The position numbers and the translations under genes are program-made. Shown one piece after another: positions 16,023-23,334 of a stretch of DNA of 25,595 nt (the stretch's first letter is position 1; every line of letters starts with the position of its first letter). Below the pieces are notes generated by a model. It did not search any database and had not been told where the DNA came from. It saw only the letters and a program-made list of their open reading frames with translations. The stretch spans positions 1 to 25,595 of the forward strand of contig JAEEYN010000101.1 of the NCBI GenBank assembly GCA_016288175.1, given 5' to 3'. The DNA comes from Bacillota bacterium (GTDB lineage: Bacteria; Bacillota; Clostridia; Christensenellales; CAG-138).

Positions 16023-16421
16023 ATGAAAGGTTACGGCTTTGACAGGCTTTCGCGCGACGTGATGTTCCTTACGCTTGCGCTCAATGTTGTCGGGCTCGTC
16101 TTCTGGAACAGCATCGCGGGCATCGTGATCTGCGCCTTCGCGGCGGGACTCATGGCCCTGATCCTTTTCAGAACGCTTTCGACAAACGCCGAAAAGCGGC
16201 AGGAAGAGCTTGCCGGCTATGAAAAGATCGCCGGCGCCGTCGGCGGTTTCTTCAAGGGCCTTTTTAAAAACAAAAAGAAGGAAGCGGAATCGAACGAAGA
16301 TCCCGCATACAAATATTTTAAGTGCCCGTGCTGCAAGCAGGAACTGCGCGCGCCGAAGGGCAAGGGACGGATCCGTGTGACGTGCTCGAAATGCGGCAAC
16401 CGTTTCGAAAAAAAGGTTTAA
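16023..16421 (+). CDS. Small membrane protein with C-terminal zinc ribbon
   Basis: A 132-residue protein. Two hydrophobic helices (about 13-30 and 32-50) are followed by a basic segment with FFKGLFKNKKK and a zinc-ribbon-like domain using C101/C104 and C121/C124. AGGAG lies 8 nt before the ATG. The topology suggests the ribbon faces the cytoplasm. The family is common but uncharacterised in Clostridia and I assign no function. Confidence 0.75.
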   Translation: MKGYGFDRLSRDVMFLTLALNVVGLVFWNSIAGIVICAFAAGLMALILFRTLSTNAEKRQEELAGYEKIAGAVGGFFKGLFKNKKKEAESNEDPAYKYFKCPCCKQELRAPKGKGRIRVTCSKCGNRFEKKV

Positions 16422-16450
16422 AAACGCCTGCGGGCGATGAAAGGATTTCT

Positions 16451-16708
16451 ATGGAAGAGCTTGAATTCAAATTCGACACCCAGCTCCTTATCGAGGGCGA
16501 GGACCTGTCCGAGGACGATATCATCGACTATATCACCGAAAACATCGAAGGTGACTGCCTTCTTGCCGTCGGGGATGAGGAGCTGATAAAGATCCATTTC
16601 CATACCAACACGCCGTGGAAGCTGCTCGAATACGCCGCTTCGCTCGGGGATATCTACGACATCGTCGTGGAGAACATGCAGCGCCAGGAAAACGGACTGC
16701 AGGGCTGA
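16451..16708 (+). CDS. Orphan domain similar to the C-terminus of fatty-acid kinase FakA/YloV
   Basis: An 85-residue acidic protein. The segment EGDCLLAVGDEELIKIHFH and the following NTPWKLLEYAASLGDIYDIVVENM resemble the small domain of FakA (the DAK2/YloV family), where similar His-containing strands follow the kinase domain. No DAK2 kinase or DegV/FakB partner is adjacent. AAGGA lies 5 nt before the ATG. It could be a regulatory or trans-acting version of the domain. The similarity is recognised by eye and should be treated as moderate. Confidence 0.65.
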   Translation: MEELEFKFDTQLLIEGEDLSEDDIIDYITENIEGDCLLAVGDEELIKIHFHTNTPWKLLEYAASLGDIYDIVVENMQRQENGLQG

Positions 16709-16716
16709 AATTTCAA

Positions 16717-16962
16717 ATGCTTACGGAATTCGGCCTCGGCGACCGCGTCGAGATGAGAAAAAAGCATGCCTGCGGCGGGAACGAATGGGTGATCACCCGC
16801 ACCGGCGCGGATATCCGCATCCGCTGCGCGAAATGCGGCCGCTCCGTGATGCTCGACCGCGGCGATTTCATGCGGGCTGCGAAAAAACGCCTCGCTGCGG
16901 CGGAAACCGAGCAGGCAGCGGGCGCGGAGGTCAATGAACGGAATGAGGAAAACGATGGATAA
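16717..16962 (+). CDS. DUF951 family protein (YyzM-like)
   Basis: An 81-residue protein with the DUF951 signature: GDRVEMRKKHACGGNEW, then RTGADIRIRCAKCGRSVML. One conserved Cys precedes a CxxC pair, suggesting a small metal site or a nucleic-acid-binding fold. Family members are usually about 65 residues; this one has an extra Ala/Glu-rich tail. The start lies 8 nt after the previous gene, with a modest AGGG site. In Bacillus subtilis the homologue yyzM lies beside the ychF homologue yyaF, so the shared operon here is a conserved association. Confidence 0.85.
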   Translation: MLTEFGLGDRVEMRKKHACGGNEWVITRTGADIRIRCAKCGRSVMLDRGDFMRAAKKRLAAAETEQAAGAEVNERNEENDG

Positions 16963-17647
16963 TAATAACGCGATCGGCGCGGATGAGACCCTCTGTGATG
17001 AGTTCAAAGAGGTCTCGGGCATAAACGGCAGACGCGCCCGGAAAATCGCCGCGGAGAAATTCGAAGCCGCCGCGGAAAAGCTGCATAAGGGCCACAAGGC
17101 GCTGAACAGGACCCTCACCGGGGGCTTCGTGCTCACGCTTATTGCCGTGATCCTTGCGGCGCTTGCGCTGCGCCAGTTCGTTTTCGAACCGACGCTTGTT
17201 GACGGCGAATCGATGGAGAACAACCTCATGAACGGCGAACGCGTTGCCGTTTCGAAAGCCGCGTACTGGTTCAGCGAACCCAAACGCGGTGATATCGTGA
17301 TCGTGCATTACCCCGGCAGGGAAGGCCGCTTCGTGAAGCGCATCATCGCCTTCGGCGGAGAAACGATCACCATCCGCCAGGGGTATGTCCTGATCGACGG
17401 CAAAAGGCTCGACGAATCCGCCTATGCCGGCGACTGGTACGGAAAAATCACGCGCCTGATCGACACAAGAGGCAATAAAAACGGCGAGTACACCGTTCCG
17501 GAAGGCTATGTTTTCGTGATGGGCGACAACAGGAACGTTTCCCATGACAGCCGTGCGATCGACGTCGGACCGATCGCCAACGAACAGGTCCTCGGCAAAG
17601 CGTTCGCGGTGATCTGGCCTGTTTCGGGGATCAGGGGGATCAAATGA
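16955..17647 (+). CDS. lepB: Signal peptidase I
   Basis: A 230-residue type I signal peptidase (S26 family) that removes signal peptides from exported proteins at the outer membrane face. A cytoplasmic N-terminal region of about 55 residues, longer than usual, precedes one membrane helix (about 56-74). The catalytic serine is S86 in VDGESMENNL and the general-base lysine is K128 in GRFVKRIIAFGGE. GYVFVMGDNRNVSHDSR is the conserved box E. ATG 16955 has GAGG 6 nt upstream; ATG 16934 is also in phase but its GGAGG would be only 3 nt away. It overlaps the end of the DUF951 gene and the start of the next one. Confidence 0.93.
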   Translation: MDNNNAIGADETLCDEFKEVSGINGRRARKIAAEKFEAAAEKLHKGHKALNRTLTGGFVLTLIAVILAALALRQFVFEPTLVDGESMENNLMNGERVAVSKAAYWFSEPKRGDIVIVHYPGREGRFVKRIIAFGGETITIRQGYVLIDGKRLDESAYAGDWYGKITRLIDTRGNKNGEYTVPEGYVFVMGDNRNVSHDSRAIDVGPIANEQVLGKAFAVIWPVSGIRGIK

Positions 17648-18207
17648 GAAAACCGAATGACGCCGTTCGTCCGCGCAGCGGGCAGCGGAGCACGCTCCAA
17701 TTCCATATCATCGACTGGCTGACCGCCGTTCTGATCGCGGCCGGAGCGATCGCGCTGCTGCTCTTCGTCGTTTTTACGCCGATCCGCGTGCGCAGCTCCG
17801 GCGTTTCGGATTTTTATAACGGGGATCTCGTCTTCGCGGATAGGCTCTCCAAATACATCTTCGGCTTCTCCCGCGGCGATGCCGTTGCGGTCAAAAACAG
17901 CAGCGGCTCCGACGGCAGCAGGCATATCGCAAGGGTCGTCGCTGCGGCGGGGGAGAATGTTGTGATCGCCGAAGGCCGTGTCTATATCAACGGCCAGCTC
18001 CTCGACGAATCCGCATACGCCGATGCTTTCGACAGCGGGCTGAGGATGGAGTTTGAAATTCCGGACGGCAGTCTGCTGCTGCTTCCGGATGAGCGCGGCG
18101 GCCTCGGTGAGCGCGACGTGCTCTCGTGCGTCACGGCGTTCGACGATATCGTCGGCGAGGTGCGGCTGATCGCATTTCCGCTGAAACGCATAAGCTTTTT
18201 CAGCTGA
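17644..18207 (+). CDS. Signal peptidase I paralogue lacking the catalytic lysine
   Basis: A 187-residue protein with the S26 layout: a membrane helix (about 25-45), then SSGVSDFYNGDLVFADR, which aligns with the catalytic-serine box of LepB (S55), and SRHIARVVAAAGE, which aligns with the lysine box. In the second box the catalytic Lys is Ala (A96). The GDNxxxSxDSR box is replaced by LPDERGGLGERDV. It shares YINGQLLDESAYA with the neighbour's LIDGKRLDESAYA, so it probably arose by tandem duplication. It overlaps lepB by 4 nt (ATGA) with GGGGGA upstream. It may be an inactive, regulatory or scaffold form; activity without the dyad is unlikely. Confidence 0.8.
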   Translation: MRKPNDAVRPRSGQRSTLQFHIIDWLTAVLIAAGAIALLLFVVFTPIRVRSSGVSDFYNGDLVFADRLSKYIFGFSRGDAVAVKNSSGSDGSRHIARVVAAAGENVVIAEGRVYINGQLLDESAYADAFDSGLRMEFEIPDGSLLLLPDERGGLGERDVLSCVTAFDDIVGEVRLIAFPLKRISFFS

Positions 18208-18224
18208 CAAATTCATTTTCGCCT

Positions 18225-20894
18225 ATGGATATTCTCGCAACAGTCTATATGCTCGCCTTTGCCGCCTGCGGGATCCTGATCGCGCGGCCCGTTTTTCGGA
18301 AGGACGATCCCTTCCGGCGGATCTTCTTCGGCCTTGTTTTTGGCCTCGTGATGCTGATCTGGCTGCCGACGCTCCTCGCGTTCTTCCTCGGGTTCACGAA
18401 AACCGTGCAGTATCTCGCTCTCGGGATCGCGGTCGCGGCCGCCGGAGCGGCAACGGTCGTCTCGATCCTCAGAAACAGGCGCGGTCCGCAGTTTTCCGCT
18501 TTCGAGCGGAAAAAACTCGGGCATGAGCTTATTCCGCTGCTCGTTGCCGCGGTCCCGCTCGCCGCTATCGGCTTCATTCTGCACCTCAATCATACGATCG
18601 TTCCGGCATCCAACGGCTCCCTGCATGTCGGCCAGTGCACCTACGGCGACCTCTGCATGCACCTCGGCTTCATTTCGAGCATCAGCGTTCAGCAGACCTT
18701 CCCGCCGGATTATTCGATCCTTCCGGGAACGCCGCTCGGATATCCCTTCCTTTGCGACAGTGTGAGCTCGACCTTCTATTCCCTCGGCGCATCGCTTCGC
18801 ACCGCGGCGCTGCTGCCCGCGCTTTATGCCTATCTCGTCGTTGTGCTCGGCGTCTATTTCTTCTTCGATACATGGTTCCGGAGCAAGAAAACAGCCGTGT
18901 TGGCGACTTATATGTTCTTTATCGGAGGCGGCCTCGGCTTCGCCTATGTTTTCAACAACAAGCAGCTCCTCGAAGTGAACGGCATCGACCGCGTGCAGGA
19001 GGTGCTGACGGGGTGGTACCGCACGCCGACGAATATCCCGGATGAAGGCCTACGCTGGGTCAACGCGATCGCGGATATGCTCGTTCCGCAGAGGGCGACC
19101 CTCTTCGGCTGGGCGCTGCTTTTCCCTGCGCTGCAGCTGCTTTTCCGCGGCGCGATCCGTCGTGAGAACCGCGTTTTCATCCCCCTCGGGATCATCGCTG
19201 GCGCAATGCCCCTCGTTCACACCCATTCCTTCGTTGCGCTCGGGATAATTTCGATCGTGCTGTTCATCGCCGCCTGCCTGCGCCTCGTTAAGGAATACCG
19301 CCCCGGCGATGATTCGGCCCTCACCGTGCGGATAATCGTCTGCCTGATCGTGATGACCGTTTTCTGCGTCCTCAGGCTGCTTCCGATCCGCGTTGAGAAC
19401 GGCGCGGAGGGGTTTGACCTTAGTGCCTGCACCGTCGGCTGCGCCGTCGCCTTCATCACGGCGATGGGCATTTCGGTTTTCGCTCTGATCAGATCCATAC
19501 TCAATAAAAAGAGCATTGCCTTCCCGATTGCCGCCGTGGCCGTTTCGCTGATCGCGGGTTATGCCGCGCTGAGCGGCGTTGAAAGGAAAAGCACGCTCCT
19601 GCTGTTCGCCCCCGCGGCCGCCGCGGCGGTGCTGCTGCTGACCGTGCTGCTGCTCGGCATGACCGACCGGAAAAGGAGCGCGGAGGAGATCCCCGCGGAT
19701 GCTGAAGATACCGAACCGGAAGAAACCGAAGTGATAGAAACCGCAGCGGAAGAAACCGGAGTCGAAGAAACCGCTGCCGAACCGATCGCCGAAGAAACGG
19801 CGGAAGCGGAGCGGAGCGTGCCGCAAGCCGAAGAAAAGGCGGAAGCACCCGGCGAGGAGCTTCCGGCGGAGAAGCCCGTCATTCGGGAGGATACTGCGCT
19901 GCGGCGGACGATCCGCAACATCCTTGCTTTCGCTCTGTTCGGCGTGATCGCCGTTTTGCTCGCTGCGCCGCAGATCTTCGGCTTCACTTTGAAGCAGTCC
20001 GCGGATAACGAACAGTTCCTCCGCTGGAGCTTCAACTGGGCGAACAACAGCGACAGCTGGCTCTGGTTCTATATCAAAAACCTAGGCCTGATCTTCATCC
20101 TCATGCCCGTCGCCTTCCTGACGGAGAAAAAGCAGAGCCGCATCTTCTTCGCGGGAGGTCTCGCGATCTGGGCGGTCTCGGAGATCCTGCTCTTCCAGCC
20201 GAACCCCTACGACAACAACAAACTGCTCTTCGTCTGGTTCGCGCTGAGCTGCGGCATCGTCGCGCATCTGATCGTCAAAAAACTGACGTGTCCCGTGCAG
20301 AAGTTTGTCAACGGCGTCAAAAAGACCGACGCTGCGGCGACTGCCGCCCGCTTCATCCTTCTCATCACCGTGCTCGCAGCGATCTTCACTTCAGGCGTCA
20401 TGACGCTCCACCGCGAATACATCTCCGGCGACCATTGGGGGACGGTCACCGACGCCGCGACCGGCGAAGAACGGTTCGGCTATTCCGAAAACGGCTATGA
20501 GGTCGTTCCGGCGTATCTTGTTGAGCTCTGCGACTGGGTGAAGGAGAATACGGAGCCGGACGCGACTTTCCTGACCGACAACAACCACAACAACGCCGTC
20601 GCGATGCTGACGGGGCGGAATATTTTCTGCGGGTCCGGGACCTTCCTCTATTTTCACGGCGTCAATTATCGACCGCGCGAAGCGCTGATCAGGCTGATGT
20701 ACTCCGAACCGGAGGAATTCCTGCTTTTGAACAGCAGGATCTACGGCATCGACTATGTTTTGATCGGGCCGAACGAGAAGAACAAGATCCCCGAGCTCAA
20801 TATCATGTGGTTCCGCGACAACCTCGAATGCGTTTACGACAACGGCCATGCCGCAATCTATAAGATCCCCGAAACCGAGGGAAATATCAAATAA
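18225..20894 (+). CDS. Large polytopic membrane protein, GT-C glycosyltransferase-like
   Basis: An 889-residue protein with many membrane helices and a C-terminal extracytoplasmic region after the last helix. The first large loop contains TYGDLCMHLGFISS, with D142 where GT-C lipid-sugar-dependent glycosyltransferases carry a catalytic aspartate, and the overall pattern (HTHSF, then NKLLFVWFAL) resembles that class. Residues about 484-552 form an unusual Glu/Ala/Thr/Pro-rich repeat insert between membrane segments. The C-terminal part ends with a soluble domain containing DATFLTDNNHNNAV. The ATG has no obvious ribosome binding site and lies 17 nt after the previous stop; an upstream extension in phase reaches 18126 but overlaps the preceding gene. 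The enzyme class is inferred; donor and acceptor are unknown. Confidence 0.6.
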   Translation: MDILATVYMLAFAACGILIARPVFRKDDPFRRIFFGLVFGLVMLIWLPTLLAFFLGFTKTVQYLALGIAVAAAGAATVVSILRNRRGPQFSAFERKKLGHELIPLLVAAVPLAAIGFILHLNHTIVPASNGSLHVGQCTYGDLCMHLGFISSISVQQTFPPDYSILPGTPLGYPFLCDSVSSTFYSLGASLRTAALLPALYAYLVVVLGVYFFFDTWFRSKKTAVLATYMFFIGGGLGFAYVFNNKQLLEVNGIDRVQEVLTGWYRTPTNIPDEGLRWVNAIADMLVPQRATLFGWALLFPALQLLFRGAIRRENRVFIPLGIIAGAMPLVHTHSFVALGIISIVLFIAACLRLVKEYRPGDDSALTVRIIVCLIVMTVFCVLRLLPIRVENGAEGFDLSACTVGCAVAFITAMGISVFALIRSILNKKSIAFPIAAVAVSLIAGYAALSGVERKSTLLLFAPAAAAAVLLLTVLLLGMTDRKRSAEEIPADAEDTEPEETEVIETAAEETGVEETAAEPIAEETAEAERSVPQAEEKAEAPGEELPAEKPVIREDTALRRTIRNILAFALFGVIAVLLAAPQIFGFTLKQSADNEQFLRWSFNWANNSDSWLWFYIKNLGLIFILMPVAFLTEKKQSRIFFAGGLAIWAVSEILLFQPNPYDNNKLLFVWFALSCGIVAHLIVKKLTCPVQKFVNGVKKTDAAATAARFILLITVLAAIFTSGVMTLHREYISGDHWGTVTDAATGEERFGYSENGYEVVPAYLVELCDWVKENTEPDATFLTDNNHNNAVAMLTGRNIFCGSGTFLYFHGVNYRPREALIRLMYSEPEEFLLLNSRIYGIDYVLIGPNEKNKIPELNIMWFRDNLECVYDNGHAAIYKIPETEGNIK

Positions 20895-20906
20895 CGGAGG
20901 AAACGA

Positions 20907-21284
20907 ATGAAGACTTATTTTCTGATGTTCGGCTGCGGTATGATCGTTCCGCTGATCATGCTCATCTGCGGCTTTTTCCTTTGGAAATTTCCCCCGAAAA
21001 CGCGCAATTCCTTCGTCGGCTACCGTACCGGCGCTTCGATGAAGAACGCAGAAAGCTGGGATTTCGCGCAGAAATTCTGCGGGAAGCTCTGGATTTGGGT
21101 CGGCTTCTTCATGCTGATCGCGACTGCTGTGCTGTTTATTCTGCTGCCGGATAAAAGCGAGGACGGGCTCAAAAACGTAAGTCTGATCGTGACGGCGGCG
21201 CAGCCGGTGCTGATGCTGCTTACGATCATTCCCGTGGAGATAGCGCTAAAGAAAAAATTCGGCGGGAAAAACGAAAAAGAATAA
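20907..21284 (+). CDS. SdpI-like membrane protein
   Basis: A 125-residue protein with three hydrophobic segments (about 5-28, 60-80 and 88-112). The stretch FVGYRTGASMKNAESWDFAQKFCGK matches the SdpI/YhfL family signature (GYRT-x-SM-K...W..A). The founding SdpI gives immunity to the Bacillus toxin SdpC, but no toxin or SdpR-like regulator is here, so that role should not be assumed. GGAGG lies 6 nt before the ATG. It is the last gene of the ychF unit. Confidence 0.8.
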   Translation: MKTYFLMFGCGMIVPLIMLICGFFLWKFPPKTRNSFVGYRTGASMKNAESWDFAQKFCGKLWIWVGFFMLIATAVLFILLPDKSEDGLKNVSLIVTAAQPVLMLLTIIPVEIALKKKFGGKNEKE

Positions 21285-21295
21285 GACGGACAAAC

Positions 21296-21324
21296 AAAAA
21301 GCACTTCCGGCGGAAGTGCTTTTT
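21296..21324. terminator. Bidirectional terminator between the SdpI-like and sortase genes
   Basis: AAAAA-GCACTTCC and GGAAGTGC-TTTTT pair perfectly around a GGC loop. The A and T tracts on both sides make it work for both converging units. Confidence 0.92.
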
Positions 21325-21339
21325 CATATGCTTGCTTTA

Positions 21340-23334
21340 TCAGTGTCCGTCGACCCGCCGCAGGAAGAAATAGATCCTTCCGCCGCGCTCCGATTCGGCG
21401 TGCGTATCGGAGCAGGTCAGGACCGTGACGAAGCGGTCGTCCGGCGTCACATTAACGGAATAGCCGAATTCCGACCGCTGCTTCTGCGTGCGGATCCATT
21501 CCTCGATGTTTTCGCGGGTAAGGCGCTCCATCGTGTAGTTATAGCAGCAGTTGTAGTATTGGGAGGATTTGGAGGGATCGGAGGGCTTTTCCTCATACAT
21601 CGCGAAAACTTCGTAAAGCGCGGTCTCGCCGAAAAGATTGATCGACCAAAGCCGCCGCGTATAGGTCGCGTAGGCGCGGGAGTATTGATCCTGGATCTTA
21701 TGCAAATCATGGAGCATCGTTCCGGATTTGCGAAGGTTATGCCCGGTTATAACGGTATTTTTCGATGGGTAATTGTAATAAAGGTAGATAGAGCCGTTGG
21801 AGCTCGAAGCTCCGCTCGGGCTGTGGTAATGGTAGTAAAAATCGTCGCCGTACATCAGCGGCGCGTCGATATTCGTGCCGGCGATGCTGATGTAGCCGCA
21901 GGTGTCCCTGTTCGTGCGCTCCGCGGCGCAGACCTTCGCCATATAGGTGAACTCCTTGGCGTATTGGTCGATGACCGTATAGCCGAGAAGGTGGTAGCGG
22001 AGCTGTTCGAGGTCGGCGGCGTCGATCGCGTTCGGCCGCGAAGGCTCGCGGATGATGTTCGCGGCCTGCTTCGAAGCGGCGGAGAGCTGGGAAGCGCCGG
22101 ACATATGGCTCCTGAGAAGGTCAATGTCCGCCTGGGTGATCTGCCCGTCGCAGTCGATATCCCCGAGGATCACGGCGGTGCCGACGGTACCGTCCCAAAG
22201 CGCGTATTCATCGCCTGTGCGGATCGGATCCCCATTTTCATCGGCGCTGCCTGGCGCGATGCCGAGAACAAAGCCGTCATCCGTCAGATACGGCGCGAGG
22301 CGCCAGGAATCGATCCTGCATTCATAGTAATCGTTGCCGCCGAAGGCCGTGACGGTGCCGTCGCGGTGCATGATGACGGCATGCTCCGCCGCTGCGGCGA
22401 ACCAGCAGCCGTCGTCGAAAACGGCTTCGGTACCGCCTTCTTCGCCGATGCAGAGCGCGCAGTCGGTATGCAGGCGGCCTTCGCCGTCGATATAGGCGGT
22501 GCAGCCTTTGCCCGCGAAAACGGCGGTGCAGTCGGAAACGCCGATGAAGGGATCGTTTTCACGCGTTGAAAGAAGCTCACCTTCAGCCGTCATGCCGACG
22601 AGGTGATCTGGCGCTGCGGCGAGCTTTATCACGCCGCGGCCGAGGAAGGTGCGGAAATCGGGAACGCCGCCGAGGGCGAAATAGCCGCCCTTTTCATCGA
22701 TCGAAATGACGTAATTCCCGCTCGCGGCGATCGTGCGGACATTCTTGAGACCGTTCGTCGTGTTGTTCGTCGAAAGCACCGTTCCGTCGCTCTTGAGGCC
22801 GTAGACGGCGCTGTCGGAGCAGCAGAGCTCGACGATATCCGTCCAGTCCGCCGTGCGGCCGGCGAGGGCGTCATCACCGGCGACGAGGACCTTGCCTTCC
22901 TCCGTCAGCGCGGCGGTGAAATTATCGTTCGTGACGATATAGATGACGCTGCGCCAATCGTAGCAGGCGCAGCGGCCGTTGGTCACGCCGGTATAGGAAA
23001 GCAGCCCGACGGAGGAAAGGCCGTAGGTCAGCCTTTTCGAAGCGGCGACCATGCCTTTCGGTGCGGGGAAGGGCGTGAGCTCGGGTTCAGCGGTCGGCTC
23101 CGGCGTTTCGGAAGGAGCCGGCTCGGATGTTGGGGAGAACGTCGGCACGGGGGAAGGAGTATCCTGCGGTTCGATCGTTTCGGCCGGTTCCTCGGTCGCT
23201 TCCGCGTCGGCATCGCCGGTTTTATTTCCGCAAAAGCGCAGCGGGAGGATGACGGCGAGAAGCAGCGCGACAGCAGCCGCCCCGCAGATCAGAACGGGCT
23301 TTTTGTTCTTTTCGAAGAAAGTTTTAAGCTTCAT
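21340..23334 (-). CDS. Membrane-anchored class B-type sortase fused to RCC1-like repeats and a dockerin module
   Basis: A 664-residue protein, about three times a normal sortase. In order: a basic N-terminus and membrane helix (about 13-33); a Pro/Glu/Thr linker (42-92); an RCC1/BNR-like repeat region (about 98-345, with units such as GKVLVAGDDAL and GTVTAFGGNDYYE); a dockerin type I-like module (391-451, GDIDCDGQITQADIDLL then AADLEQLRYHLLGY); and a sortase domain (about 455-664). The sortase residues are H532 (NTVITGHNLRKSG), C641 (VTVLTCSD) and an Arg near 653 (GGRIYFFLRR), with GTNIDAPLMYGDD as in class B. GGAGG lies 4-5 nt before the ATG, which overlaps the stop of the QueG-like gene. 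No sorting-signal substrate was seen nearby. The sortase and dockerin calls are firm, the RCC1 call moderate. Confidence 0.85.
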   Translation of the reverse strand: MKLKTFFEKNKKPVLICGAAAVALLLAVILPLRFCGNKTGDADAEATEEPAETIEPQDTPSPVPTFSPTSEPAPSETPEPTAEPELTPFPAPKGMVAASKRLTYGLSSVGLLSYTGVTNGRCACYDWRSVIYIVTNDNFTAALTEEGKVLVAGDDALAGRTADWTDIVELCCSDSAVYGLKSDGTVLSTNNTTNGLKNVRTIAASGNYVISIDEKGGYFALGGVPDFRTFLGRGVIKLAAAPDHLVGMTAEGELLSTRENDPFIGVSDCTAVFAGKGCTAYIDGEGRLHTDCALCIGEEGGTEAVFDDGCWFAAAAEHAVIMHRDGTVTAFGGNDYYECRIDSWRLAPYLTDDGFVLGIAPGSADENGDPIRTGDEYALWDGTVGTAVILGDIDCDGQITQADIDLLRSHMSGASQLSAASKQAANIIREPSRPNAIDAADLEQLRYHLLGYTVIDQYAKEFTYMAKVCAAERTNRDTCGYISIAGTNIDAPLMYGDDFYYHYHSPSGASSSNGSIYLYYNYPSKNTVITGHNLRKSGTMLHDLHKIQDQYSRAYATYTRRLWSINLFGETALYEVFAMYEEKPSDPSKSSQYYNCCYNYTMERLTRENIEEWIRTQKQRSEFGYSVNVTPDDRFVTVLTCSDTHAESERGGRIYFFLRRVDGH

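Noticed and set aside
20907..21284. SdpI-like gene as immunity to a local toxin system
   Set aside because: No toxin, SdpR-like regulator or export gene for such a system is adjacent; SdpI-like proteins are widespread without these.
21316..22569. 417-codon plus-strand frame opposite the sortase gene
   Set aside because: It starts in the terminator and is antisense to the sortase and dockerin codons; no recognisable domain.
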